A DNA stretch of 34,862 nt from Longimicrobium sp. (GTDB lineage Bacteria > Gemmatimonadota > Gemmatimonadetes > Longimicrobiales > Longimicrobiaceae). The notes beneath the pieces are model-generated. The model saw only the letters and a program-made list of their open reading frames with translations, was not told the origin of the DNA and did not search any database. Below, one piece after another: positions 14,709-24,845 of the stretch (position 1 is the stretch's first letter; the number at the start of each line of letters is the position of its first letter). A program made the position numbers and the translations under genes. The stretch covers positions 1 through 34,862 of the forward strand of contig DASVWD010000009.1 in NCBI GenBank assembly GCA_036389795.1, read 5' to 3'.

Positions 14709-17201
14709 TCACCGCCAGTCGCCGAAAAGGACGAACGGCGCCCAGAAGCCGGGGTGGCCGAACTCCGGGTCTTCCTGGAGCGCCCGCTGCGCGAGCCGCA
14801 TCGACAGGTCCTTCGGGTGGCCCTGCGAGAGCGCCTGGTAGAACTGGGCGAAGAACTCGCGGGCCGACTGGTCCTCCACCGGCCACAGCGAAGTGACCAC
14901 GCTGGGGATCCCGGCGGCCGCGGCCGCGCGCGTCAGTCCGGCCAGCTCGTCGCCGGGGTAGCGCTTCGCCAGCCCCGTCACGCACCCGCTGAGCGTGAGC
15001 AGGCCCGCCGAGATCCGGCTTTCCATCAGGTCTTCCGCCGTCACCCGCCCGTCCGCCATCTCGACGCCGGAGAGGAGGGGGTCGAGCGGGTCGTACACGC
15101 CGTGGGAGGCGACGTGCACCACCGCCAGGTCCGGCGGCGCGTCGAGTAGCGCCGCCCGCGTGGCCCTGCTCCCCAGCAGCGGCGCGACTCCCAGGCGGGC
15201 CGCGACCCCGACGGCCTCGAGCTCCGCGCCGGGAAGGTCGCGGGTGGGGTTGCCGAGCACCCGCGCGGCCCCCTTCCGCAGCGCCGGACGGGCGAGCCCC
15301 AGGCACACCGGGAGGAACGCCGCCGAGGGGAGGACGCTGAGCGCGGCGGACTCGGCCAGGTACACCCGCTGCGGACCTTCCCCGGCCGGCCGGAACCAGG
15401 TGGCGCCGAAGGAGACGTAGTGGAGGGCCCCGTGCGGGACGATCAGCAGCCGCTCCATCGGCCGCAGCACGTCCCACACCGGCCCGAAGAGGAGGTGGAA
15501 GAGCACCTCTCCGGTCGGGACTCCCTCCACCCGCGTCGTCAGCTCGGTGCGGAACCGCTCGACCAGGTCGCCCAGGTCGAACCTGCCGAGCCGGTTGACG
15601 GTCAGCGCGGGCATCCCTTCGCTCGTCAGCACGAACACCGCGAGGTGGTCGCCGGGGCCCGCGAAGAACTCCACCACCGCCGTCTTCGGCGGGATCGCCC
15701 GGAAGAGCGCGTCGTGGCCCGGCAGCGTGTCGGTAACGGCGGCCGCCCGCGGCCCGGCGGAGCGGATCTCGGCCCGCAGCCGCCGCAGCTCCTGCAGCAG
15801 CGGCCGCGCCCGCTCGCGGTCTCCGTCCCGCAGCCCGGTGAGCTCGCGGGCCAGCTGCTCGCGCCGCTCCAGCAGGGGGTCCCCCGCCACGCTGCGCTGC
15901 AGGCGCTCTGCGCCCAGCGCGTCGAGGAAGGCGCGGGCCCGCGCGCGCTCGCTGAAGTAGAACGCGTTCCAGCGCTGGGAGAGCGTGGCGCTGAGCAGCA
16001 GCCCCTCAGCGTACAGGTCCTCTTTGTTCCAGAGGAGCTGCTCGCGCTCCTCGGGGCGGCCGATGCCGGTCCGCAGCAGCTCCACGGCTTCCGCGGCCTG
16101 CGCATACGCCGGGAGGACCTCGTCGTTCAGCGCGCGGGCCGCCTCGCTCGCGTCGGCGGCGCCCCGCACGGTGGCGGCGCGCGCGCGCGCCTTCAGCCAG
16201 AGCCCGCGCCACAGGAGCTCGACCAGGCCGAGCGCCTCCGCCTCGTCCACCACCTTCGAGGCGCGCGCGAGCGCGGCTCGCGCGTCTCCGCGCGACAGCT
16301 CCGTCTGGGCGAGGTTGAGGTCGCCGCGCAGGGCGTAGGCGGCGTTCCCCACCTGCCGGTGCAGCGCCTGGGCCTCCTGGTGCAGCCGGCGAGCCTCCGC
16401 GTGGTCGCCGCGCTTCGCCGCCACCACGCCCAGGCTGGAGAGCGTGCTGGCGATGGCGTCCTGGTTGCCGATGCGGCGGTAGAGCGAGAGCACCGACTCG
16501 AAGCCGGCGCGCGCGAGCTCGACCTGTCCCTTCTCGTCCAGCTGCACGGCCAGGTTGCTCAGCGCGTCGGCCGCCTCCTTGAGGAACCCGCCCTTCTCCG
16601 CCTCGGCGAGCGCTTCCCGCAGGTAGGCGTCGGCCGTTTCGAGGTCGCCGCTCGTCTGGTAGACCAGGGCCAGGAGGTTCAGGTCGTTGGAGAGCGCCCG
16701 GACGTTCCCGGTCCGGCGGTCGAGGTCGATGGCGCGCGCCAGGGTCTCCCGGGCGGCCTCCAGCTTCCCCTGTTCCAGGTAGAGGGCGGCCAGGTTGGCC
16801 AGGATGTCCGAGAGGAGCACGGGCGCCCACCGCTCTCCCTCCGTCATCCGTTCGGCCTCGCGGAGGTGCCGCTCGGCCGCGGCGAACTCGCCGGCCTGGG
16901 TGGCCACGATCCCCTGCTCCATGCGCAGGGCGGCCAGGACCATGCCGCGCACCTCGGGCGGCACGGCGTCGATCCCCGCTTCGACCGCCTGGAGGGCGGC
17001 CCGCGCCTCCCCGGCGCGCCCCGCCTCGCGCAGCCACGCGGGCTTCTGCACCAGGATCGTGGCCAGGAGCCCCGCGTCGCCGGCCTCGCGCGCCAGGGCT
17101 TCGGCCCGCGCGAGCTGGTCGAGCGCACCCCGCAGGTCGCCCCCCAGCCACGTCTGCGTGGCGGCGAGAAACGACGCCACCGCTTCCTCTTTCTCCGTCA
17201 T
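14709..17201 (-). CDS. TPR-repeat CHAT-domain protease (caspase-like)
   Basis: An 830-residue protein. Residues about 1-420 are tetratricopeptide-like helical repeats (LAALYLEQGKLEAARETLARAI at 137-158; LSNLAVQLDEKGQVELARAGF at 214-234). A charged linker (430-480) follows, then a CHAT domain (about 500-830) with the caspase-type dyad H700 (HVASHG) and C740 (LSGCVTG). It ends in the family motif FWAPFVLFGDWR. No signal peptide is seen, so it is probably cytoplasmic. CHAT proteases with TPRs include Csx29 of the type III-E CRISPR complex and proteases of gasdermin systems, but no CRISPR, cas or gasdermin gene is nearby. It is divergent from the amidase gene. A good TTGACC lies upstream near 17258 without a convincing -10. 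Confidence 0.93.
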   Translation of the reverse strand: MTEKEEAVASFLAATQTWLGGDLRGALDQLARAEALAREAGDAGLLATILVQKPAWLREAGRAGEARAALQAVEAGIDAVPPEVRGMVLAALRMEQGIVATQAGEFAAAERHLREAERMTEGERWAPVLLSDILANLAALYLEQGKLEAARETLARAIDLDRRTGNVRALSNDLNLLALVYQTSGDLETADAYLREALAEAEKGGFLKEAADALSNLAVQLDEKGQVELARAGFESVLSLYRRIGNQDAIASTLSSLGVVAAKRGDHAEARRLHQEAQALHRQVGNAAYALRGDLNLAQTELSRGDARAALARASKVVDEAEALGLVELLWRGLWLKARARAATVRGAADASEAARALNDEVLPAYAQAAEAVELLRTGIGRPEEREQLLWNKEDLYAEGLLLSATLSQRWNAFYFSERARARAFLDALGAERLQRSVAGDPLLERREQLARELTGLRDGDRERARPLLQELRRLRAEIRSAGPRAAAVTDTLPGHDALFRAIPPKTAVVEFFAGPGDHLAVFVLTSEGMPALTVNRLGRFDLGDLVERFRTELTTRVEGVPTGEVLFHLLFGPVWDVLRPMERLLIVPHGALHYVSFGATWFRPAGEGPQRVYLAESAALSVLPSAAFLPVCLGLARPALRKGAARVLGNPTRDLPGAELEAVGVAARLGVAPLLGSRATRAALLDAPPDLAVVHVASHGVYDPLDPLLSGVEMADGRVTAEDLMESRISAGLLTLSGCVTGLAKRYPGDELAGLTRAAAAAGIPSVVTSLWPVEDQSAREFFAQFYQALSQGHPKDLSMRLAQRALQEDPEFGHPGFWAPFVLFGDWR

Positions 17202-17376
17202 CGATCCGCGACCCCTGCTCGCTGGTCCCCGCCGCCGGCCGGAGCGAATGGATGCGCGCGCGGACGCGGGGGGTCAACCAGGATCACCTCCAGGTCCGCC
17301 CGCCTCCCGGCGCGCGGCTTGCACCCGCACCGGGCGCGGAGCGGGACCGGCTTCGACCCGACACTCGGAGACCCGT

Positions 17377-18966
17377 TTGATCAGCCTGCACATCGTCCGC
17401 GGTTTCGCCGTCTTCACCGCGATCGTGGGGACCGCGGCCGCGTGCACCCCGCCGCGCGCCGGGCCCACCCCGGCCCCGGCGCCGCGCGCGCCGCAGCCGC
17501 TGCCGTACCGGCCGCTCTCGGAGGGGCTGCCGCCGATCCCCGAAGTCACCGCGCCGCTCGCCATCGACGTGGTCCACCCGGGGCAGGGCGACCCGCGCCC
17601 GGCGGTGGACTCCACCTTCGTCTACGGCTCGGTGGGGACGGGCGGGGCGGCGCTGGTGATCAACGGGGTGCAGGTGCCGGTGGCGCCGAACGGGGCCTTC
17701 ATCGCCTACCTCCCCCTCCCGGTGGACGGCACCTGGCGCCTGGAGGCGTTCCGCGGCGAGGAGCGCGCGGAGGCGAGCGTGAGCTACCGCGCCCCCGGGT
17801 CCGCCGCGCGCGACTCCGTCGCCGCCGCCGCGGCCGCGCTCCCCGAGGGCGCCTTCCCCGGCCCGCGCGCGGCCGTGATCGTGGGCGGTGCGGACACGCT
17901 GGCGACGGGCTCCGACGCGGTGCGGGGGCTCGCGACCGCGGGCGGCACCACGCGCTGGTTCTTCCCCCGCGGCGCGCGGGTGCAGCTGGTGGAGCGGCGG
18001 GGCGGGGAGTACCGGGTGCGGCTGGACACGGCGAGCGCGTGGATCGACACCTCCGCCGTGCGCCTGGAGACGGGGCCCGCGCCCCCGGTGGCCGTGGACA
18101 TGACCACCGCCACGCTGGCGCCGTCGGCCGACGGGGCGGAGCTGCGGATCGCGGCCGGGTTCGCGCCGTTCCAGGTGCGGGTGGACAGCGCCACGGTGGA
18201 CGTGACCGTCTACCGCGCGGGCCCGGCGCGGATCACGCCCAGGCTGAACGACTTCGTGACCGGCGGCGGGATGGAGGCGGCGGGCCCGGGCGCCACGCGG
18301 GCGACCGCCACCCTCTCGCGCATCCCCTGGGGCTACCAGGCGTTCTACGAGCCGGGCGGCACCCTGGTGGTGCGCATCCGCCGCCCGCCGCCGATCGACG
18401 CGGCGGCGCCGCTGCGGGGGATCCGCATCGTGGTGGACCCCGGCCACCCGCCCGCGGGAGCGACCGGGCCCACGCGGCTGCGCGAGGCCGACGCCAACCT
18501 GCAGATCGCGCTGCGGCTGGCCGAGAAGCTGCGCGCCGCCGGCGCCGAGGTGCTGATGACGCGCACGGCCGACGTGCCGGTGGAGCTGGGCGAGCGCACG
18601 CGGATGGCGGTGGCGGCGAACGCGCACCTGCTGGTGTCGGTGCACAACAACGCGTTCGGCGAGGGGCAGAACCCGTTCCGCCTGCACCACACCAGCACGT
18701 ACTACTTCCACCCCTTCTCGGCCGAGCTGGCGCGCGCGCTGAACCAGGAGATCGCGGCCGTGGTGAAGATCCCCAACCGGGGCGCCCTCTTCAACAGCCT
18801 GGCGCTGGTGCGTCCCACCTGGATGCCCACGGCGCTCACCGAGTCGCTGTTCATGCCGATCCCCGAGCAGGAGGCCGCGCTGCGCGACCCGCAGCTCGTC
18901 GACCAGCTGGCCGCCGCGCACGCCCGGGGGATCGAGGCGTTCCTGCGGGCGCGGGCGAACCGCTGA
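17377..18966 (+). CDS. N-acetylmuramoyl-L-alanine amidase (Amidase_3), probable lipoprotein
   Basis: A 529-residue peptidoglycan amidase that cleaves the bond between MurNAc and L-alanine. The start is a TTG at 17377: GGAG (17367-17370) lies 6 nt before it and translation gives a signal sequence ending in AAAC (C23); there is no ATG or GTG in a better place. A middle segment (RGARVQLVERRGGEYRVRL) resembles an SH3-type wall-binding domain. The C-terminal catalytic domain has zinc ligands H357 (VVDPGHPP), E370 (LREADANL) and H423 (SVHNNAF) and catalytic E489 (LTESLFMP). Family assignment is firm; the lipoprotein status is likely but the lipobox is not ideal. An AGTACG array begins 5 nt after its stop. 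Confidence 0.92.
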   Translation: MISLHIVRGFAVFTAIVGTAAACTPPRAGPTPAPAPRAPQPLPYRPLSEGLPPIPEVTAPLAIDVVHPGQGDPRPAVDSTFVYGSVGTGGAALVINGVQVPVAPNGAFIAYLPLPVDGTWRLEAFRGEERAEASVSYRAPGSAARDSVAAAAAALPEGAFPGPRAAVIVGGADTLATGSDAVRGLATAGGTTRWFFPRGARVQLVERRGGEYRVRLDTASAWIDTSAVRLETGPAPPVAVDMTTATLAPSADGAELRIAAGFAPFQVRVDSATVDVTVYRAGPARITPRLNDFVTGGGMEAAGPGATRATATLSRIPWGYQAFYEPGGTLVVRIRRPPPIDAAAPLRGIRIVVDPGHPPAGATGPTRLREADANLQIALRLAEKLRAAGAEVLMTRTADVPVELGERTRMAVAANAHLLVSVHNNAFGEGQNPFRLHHTSTYYFHPFSAELARALNQEIAAVVKIPNRGALFNSLALVRPTWMPTALTESLFMPIPEQEAALRDPQLVDQLAAAHARGIEAFLRARANR

Positions 18967-18971
18967 AGGGA

Positions 18972-19001
18972 AGTACGAGAGTACGGGAGTACGAAAGTAC
19001 G
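18972..19001 (+). repeat. 8-bp AGTACG array after the amidase gene
   Basis: AGTACG occurs at 18972, 18980, 18988 and 18996 with an 8-nt period, starting 5 nt after the amidase stop codon in its sense direction. It can pair with the inverted array beginning at 19040 to make a long stem across the intergenic space. Confidence 0.9.
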
Positions 19002-19039
19002 GGATCGGCGCGGGTGCCGGTCCCCGATGCCGAAGTCCA

Positions 19040-19107
19040 CGTACTCACGTACTTTCGTACTCTCGTACTTCCGCACTTTGACTTTCGCACTCACTCACTC
19101 ACGCACT
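19040..19107 (-). repeat. Inverted 8-bp array abutting the MDR gene start
   Basis: CGTACT lies at 19040, 19048, 19056 and 19064 and CGCACT at 19072, 19086 and 19102, so the unit switches from GTAC to GCAC part-way. The array ends 7 nt before the MDR start codon, leaving no room for a ribosome site. Unlike the other copies it is antisense to the neighbouring gene. Confidence 0.85.
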
Positions 19108-19114
19108 TCAGTTC

Positions 19115-20095
19115 ATGAAAGCCATCGTCATCGCCCGCCCGGGCGGCCCCGAGGTGCTGGTCCAGGAGGAGAGGGAGGTCCCCCAGCCGGGGCCGGGGGA
19201 GGTGCGCGTGCGCGTGCACGCCTCGGCGCTCAACCGCGCGGACCTGCTGCAGCGCCGCGGCGCCTACCCCGCGCCCCCCGGCGCCCCGGCCGACGTGCCG
19301 GGGCTGGAGTACGCGGGCGAGGTGGACGCCGTGGGCGAGGGCGCCGGCCTCTGGGCGGTGGGGAACCGGGTGATGGGGATCGTGGGCGGGGGCGGGCACG
19401 CCGAGTTCGTGGTGGTGCACGAGCGCGAGGCGATCCGCGTCCCCCAGAACCTGTCGTGGGAGGAGGCCGCGGCGGTCCCCGAGGCGTTCCTCACCGCCTA
19501 CGACGCCCTCTTCCGCCAGCTCGACCTGAAGATGGGCGAGCGGCTCCTGATCCACGCCGTGGGGAGCGGCGTGGGCACGGCCGCCGTCCAGCTCGCCCGC
19601 GCCGCCGGGGCGACGACGATCGGCACCTCGCGGACGCCGGAGAAGCTGGCGCGCGCCGCGGAGCTGGGGCTGGAAGTGGGGATCGACACGGAGCGCGAGG
19701 ACCTGGCCGAGGCCGTCAACCAGGCCACCTACGGCAGCGGCGTGCACGCCGTGCTCGACCTGGTGGGCGGCAGGCTGCTGGAGGCCAGCTTGCGCGTCCT
19801 GGCGCTGCGCGGCCGGGTGATCGTGGTGGGCACCACCGCGGGGTCGAAGGCCGAGATCGACCTGGGGGTGCTGCTCCGGCGCCGCCTGCAGATGATCGGC
19901 ACCGTGCTGCGCAGCCGGCCGCTGGAGGAGAAGATCGCCCTGGCGCGCGAGTTCTCGGGCTCGGTGCTCCCCCTCCTCTCCTCGGCCCGCATCCGCCCCG
20001 TGGTCGACACCGTCTTCCCCTTCTCCGACATCCGCGAGGCGCACGAGCGGATGGAGGAGAACGCCAGCTTCGGGAAGATCGTGCTGAGGTGGTAG
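19115..20095 (+). CDS. NAD(P)H quinone oxidoreductase, MDR family (PIG3-like)
   Basis: A 326-residue zinc-free medium-chain dehydrogenase. The N-terminal GroES-like fold has KAIVIARPGGPEVLV and SALNRADLLQRRGAYP, a stretch typical of the TP53I3/PIG3 quinone oxidoreductase branch. The cofactor-binding Rossmann motif is HAVGSGVGTAAVQLA (near 149-163), followed by IGTSRTPEKL, where the residues suit NADPH. The family C-terminus is FPFSDIREAHERME..ASFGKIVL. There is no recognisable ribosome site because an inverted repeat array runs to within 7 nt of the ATG, so translation may be leaderless or weak. It probably reduces quinones or enones; the true substrate is not known. Confidence 0.92.
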   Translation: MKAIVIARPGGPEVLVQEEREVPQPGPGEVRVRVHASALNRADLLQRRGAYPAPPGAPADVPGLEYAGEVDAVGEGAGLWAVGNRVMGIVGGGGHAEFVVVHEREAIRVPQNLSWEEAAAVPEAFLTAYDALFRQLDLKMGERLLIHAVGSGVGTAAVQLARAAGATTIGTSRTPEKLARAAELGLEVGIDTEREDLAEAVNQATYGSGVHAVLDLVGGRLLEASLRVLALRGRVIVVGTTAGSKAEIDLGVLLRRRLQMIGTVLRSRPLEEKIALAREFSGSVLPLLSSARIRPVVDTVFPFSDIREAHERMEENASFGKIVLRW

Positions 20096-20097
20096 GA

Positions 20098-20135
20098 AGT
20101 GCGAAAGTGCGAGAGTGCGAAAGTGCGAGAGTACG
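20098..20135 (+). repeat. 8-bp AGTGCG array after the MDR gene
   Basis: AGTGCG lies at 20098, 20106, 20114 and 20122, with AGTACG at 20130, an 8-nt period beginning 2 nt after the MDR stop codon in the sense direction. It forms an inverted pair with 20235-20279 around the hairpin at 20175-20207. Confidence 0.9.
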
Positions 20136-20174
20136 GATGCGGGTGACGAGCCGGTCGTCCGAAATCCCGCGAAC

Positions 20175-20207
20175 GCGAAGGGGAGCCCACCGTGGGCTCC
20201 CCTTCGC
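20175..20207. terminator. Bidirectional hairpin between MDR and metalloprotease genes
   Basis: GCGAAGGGGAGCCCAC (20175-20190) and 20192-20207 are exact complements over 16 nt, separated by one base, so the real loop is a few bases of the stem top. No long T-tract follows. It lies midway between the convergent genes, as the 11382-11412 hairpin does between lon and its neighbour. Confidence 0.8.
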
Positions 20208-20234
20208 TCACCTACCTGGTGCGATCATGCGGTT

Positions 20235-20279
20235 CGACTTTCGCACTGTCGCACTTTCGCACTTTCGCACTCTCGCACT
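20235..20279 (-). repeat. 8-bp AGTGCG array after the metalloprotease gene
   Basis: On the plus strand CGCACT lies at 20242, 20250, 20258, 20266 and 20274, with a degenerate CGACTT at 20235. On the minus strand this starts 4 nt after the metalloprotease stop codon, in its sense direction. Confidence 0.9.
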
Positions 20280-20283
20280 TCCC

Positions 20284-22863
<2,580 letters not shown>

Positions 22864-23023
22864 GGTTTTCCAGCGTTGGGGGACGAGAGGAAAAGAACGG
22901 ACGGAATGTATACAGTATTCCACCCGTGGCAACTGTCACCCGAACTGCTACATCGGTGGCGGAGCCTCTTACGACACGCGAGCGGGGCACCTCGTTGGCG
23001 GCGCGAAACGACGACGAGCGCAC

Positions 23024-23094
23024 CTCACCCGGAGGACCCGGAGGACCGCGCGTCGAAAGCGGCTGCTCCGCGTACTCCGTGTCCTCCGCGTGAG
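23024..23094. repeat. ACGGAG-type palindrome, diverged copy
   Basis: CTCACCCGGAGGACCCGGAG at 23024-23043 pairs imperfectly (about 23 of 27 positions) with the segment ending CCTCCGCGTGAG at 23094. It has the same outer CTCAC..CGGAG layout as 273-335 and 34619-34689 but is GC-richer and more diverged. Confidence 0.6.
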
Positions 23095-23391
23095 CCGATC
23101 CGTTCCGATTCCCATCACCTGAATCCCCGGCCGGCGCCGCAACGTATGGACGCGCCGCGAACCGGGGGACGCGGACGCCTCCGGTCCTGCGCGCGAGGCA
23201 GGAACGGGCCCGGGGCTGCCATTCCGGCACGGCCCGACCCGGCCGACCAGGACGCCGGGAGAAAGGCCCGGCGGTCCGGAAGATGCACTCCCGCGGCACC
23301 TTCGGGGAAGACCCGAAAGGGCGTGGAACCTTGCGGGAAAGCGGCGGTATCCAGCCTGTGCGGAACGGCGCCGCGGCGCGCGTTCTACCGG

Positions 23392-23420
23392 TTGACGGCG
23401 CGGGGAGACGGGACTACCTT
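23392..23420 (+). promoter_or_regulatory. Sigma-70-type promoter for the sigma factor gene
   Basis: TTGACG (23392-23397) and TACCTT (23415-23420) are separated by exactly 17 nt. Transcription would begin near 23427, leaving a leader of about 340 nt before the ATG at 23765. Confidence 0.55.
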
Positions 23421-23465
23421 GTGCGCCCCCGCGGACCGGCCGGGAGCACGGCACACCTGAAAGAT

Positions 23466-23532
23466 TTGCGCGTTTCGCAATGGACTTCCCCGCAGCACGA
23501 CCGGAGCAGCTCCGGCCCGGCACCCGCCGGGC
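23466..23532 (+). promoter_or_regulatory. Cluster of hairpins in the sigma factor gene leader
   Basis: Three consecutive stems follow the predicted transcript start: TTGCG/CGCAA (23466-23480), CCGGAGC/GCTCCGG (23501-23515) and GCCCGGC/GCCGGGC (23515-23532); the last two share one base. They could control translation or termination, or simply reflect high GC content. No known riboswitch is recognised. Confidence 0.35.
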
Positions 23533-23764
23533 GCCGGGCCGTGCGCATGCCGCCGGGAGTGCCGGCTGTCTGGAGGGAGGGCGGGAATAGAGGCGTGGGC
23601 GAGGGTCCCGCGCCGTCCGTTCCCCGCCCGGAGCAACCCGCCCCGGGCGGTTTCGTTTCGGCGGAGGTTTCAGGCAGAGGTTTTGCAGGCCCGTGACGGT
23701 TCGCCCTGGTTCCGGAAAGCCCGGAAAGCGGCGGTCCGTCGGAGCGGATCATACGACTGACGAC

Positions 23765-24682
23765 ATGGCTACGGCAGCGCGCAAGAGCACGGCGGGACGC
23801 AAGCGCAAGCGCACGGCGCCCCGCCTGGACACCGAGTTCGGCCTCCCCTCGGAGGACCAGTCCAGCCTCGACCAGTACCTCAAGGAGGTGAGCACCCACA
23901 AGCTGCTCACCCCCGCCGAGGAGATCGAGCTGGGCCGCCGCGCGCGCGCCGGCGAGGAAGCGGCCATCAACGAGCTGGTGCGCGCCAACCTGCGCTTCGT
24001 GATCTCGGTGGCCAAGAAGTACCAGAACCGCGGCGTCTCGCTCTCCGACCTGATCCAGGAGGGGAACGTGGGGCTGGTGACCGCCGCGCGGAAGTTCGAC
24101 CCGGACCAGGGGGTGAAGTTCATCTCCTACGCCGTGTGGTGGATCCGCCAGGCGATCCTCTCGGCGCTGGCCAACCAGGGGCGCAGCGTGCGCGTGCCGC
24201 TCAACCGCGCCAGCGACCTGGCCAAGATCTTCCGCGAGCGCGAGCGGCTGAAGCAGGAGCTGCGGCGCGACCCCACGCCGCAGGAGCTCTCCGAGGCCAC
24301 GGGGCTCAGCCCCGAGATCGTGGAGAGCCTGCAGACGCTCAACGCCGCCGAGATCCGCCTGGACGCGCCGATCGGCGACAGCGACGACAGCCAGCTGATG
24401 GACCGCTTCATCGCCGAGGAGGCGATCGTCACCGAGGACGAGGTGGAGGAGCGGCTCCTCTCGGAGCGGATCGACCGGGCGCTGGGCACGCTGCAGCCGC
24501 GCGACGCCAAGGTGCTCCGGCTGTACTTCGGGCTGGAGGGCGGGCGCGAGCACACGCTGGAGGAGATCGGCGACATCCTGGGCGTCACCCGCGAGCGCAT
24601 CCGCCAGCTCCGCGACCGCGCGCTCAAGCGCCTGCGCGAGGGCGAGATGGGCGAGGCCCTGGCCTCCTTCGCGGCCGCATGA
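23765..24682 (+). CDS. Sigma-70 family RNA polymerase factor (RpoD/group 2-like)
   Basis: A 305-residue primary-type sigma factor. A basic, Lys/Arg-rich N-terminus (ARKSTAGRKRKRTAPR) precedes region 1.2 (SLDQYLKEVSTHKLLTPAEE, 34-53). Region 2 contains NLRFVISVAKKYQNRG, DLIQEGNVGL and the -10-recognising SYAVWWIRQAI (121-131). Region 3 is about 143-215, and region 4 has the helix-turn-helix TLEEIGDILGVTRERIRQL (264-282). Region 1.1 is absent, so it is shorter than a typical RpoD and could be the housekeeping factor of this lineage or a group 2 factor. The ATG at 23765 lacks a clear ribosome site; a GTG at 23693 in frame is the alternative (329 residues). It is followed by a strong terminator. 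Confidence 0.93.
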   Translation: MATAARKSTAGRKRKRTAPRLDTEFGLPSEDQSSLDQYLKEVSTHKLLTPAEEIELGRRARAGEEAAINELVRANLRFVISVAKKYQNRGVSLSDLIQEGNVGLVTAARKFDPDQGVKFISYAVWWIRQAILSALANQGRSVRVPLNRASDLAKIFRERERLKQELRRDPTPQELSEATGLSPEIVESLQTLNAAEIRLDAPIGDSDDSQLMDRFIAEEAIVTEDEVEERLLSERIDRALGTLQPRDAKVLRLYFGLEGGREHTLEEIGDILGVTRERIRQLRDRALKRLREGEMGEALASFAAA

Positions 24683-24712
24683 CGGCTCGCCGGCCCGTCG
24701 GACTCGGATTCG

Positions 24713-24751
24713 GGGCACCCTTCCGTCCGGAGGGGTGCCCTTTGCTTTCTT
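24713..24751 (+). terminator. Rho-independent terminator of the sigma factor gene
   Basis: GGGCACCCTTCC (24713-24724) and GGAGGGGTGCCC (24729-24740) form a 12-bp stem with one G-T pair and a 4-nt loop, followed by TTTGCTTTCTT. It is the most canonical terminator in the window. Confidence 0.92.
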
Positions 24752-24754
24752 CCG

Positions 24755-24792
24755 AGTGCGAAAGTGCGAGAGTGCGAAAGTGCGAGAGTGCG
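24755..24792 (+). repeat. 8-bp AGTGCG array between the sigma factor terminator and rsgA
   Basis: AGTGCG occurs at 24755, 24763, 24771, 24779 and 24787 with a strict 8-nt period. It is sense to both neighbours but lies beyond the terminator, not directly after the stop codon. Confidence 0.9.
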
Positions 24793-24810
24793 CCTGCGGC
24801 GGGGCGGCTC

Positions 24811-24845
24811 CTGGGCACTGGGCACTGGGAACTGGGCACCGGGCG
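24811..24845 (+). repeat. 7-bp CTGGGCA array ending at the rsgA start codon
   Basis: Five 7-nt units (CTGGGCA, CTGGGCA, CTGGGAA, CTGGGCA, CCGGGCG) run from 24811 to 24845 and touch the ATG at 24846. No separate ribosome site exists, so repeat copy number would change the rsgA leader. Confidence 0.85.

Larger units (their letters stand above)
22864..23764. other. 900-nt gene-free region before the sigma factor gene
   Basis: No credible gene on either strand. Contents: an AT-rich patch at 22900-22925 that may hold the metalloprotease promoter (TATACA on the minus strand, -35 unclear), the ACGGAG palindrome 23024-23094, a hairpin TTCGGG/CCCGAA (23301-23317), the sigma-gene promoter at 23392-23420, and several hairpins in its leader (23466-23532). 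Confidence 0.6.

Noticed and set aside
15420-19118. A plus-strand open frame of 1232 residues across the CHAT and amidase genes
   Set aside because: It runs antisense to the CHAT protease and out of frame through the amidase; both of those have clear catalytic motifs.
24755-24792. Short-period repeats considered as a CRISPR array
   Set aside because: The unit is 8 nt with no spacers, and no cas gene is in the window.
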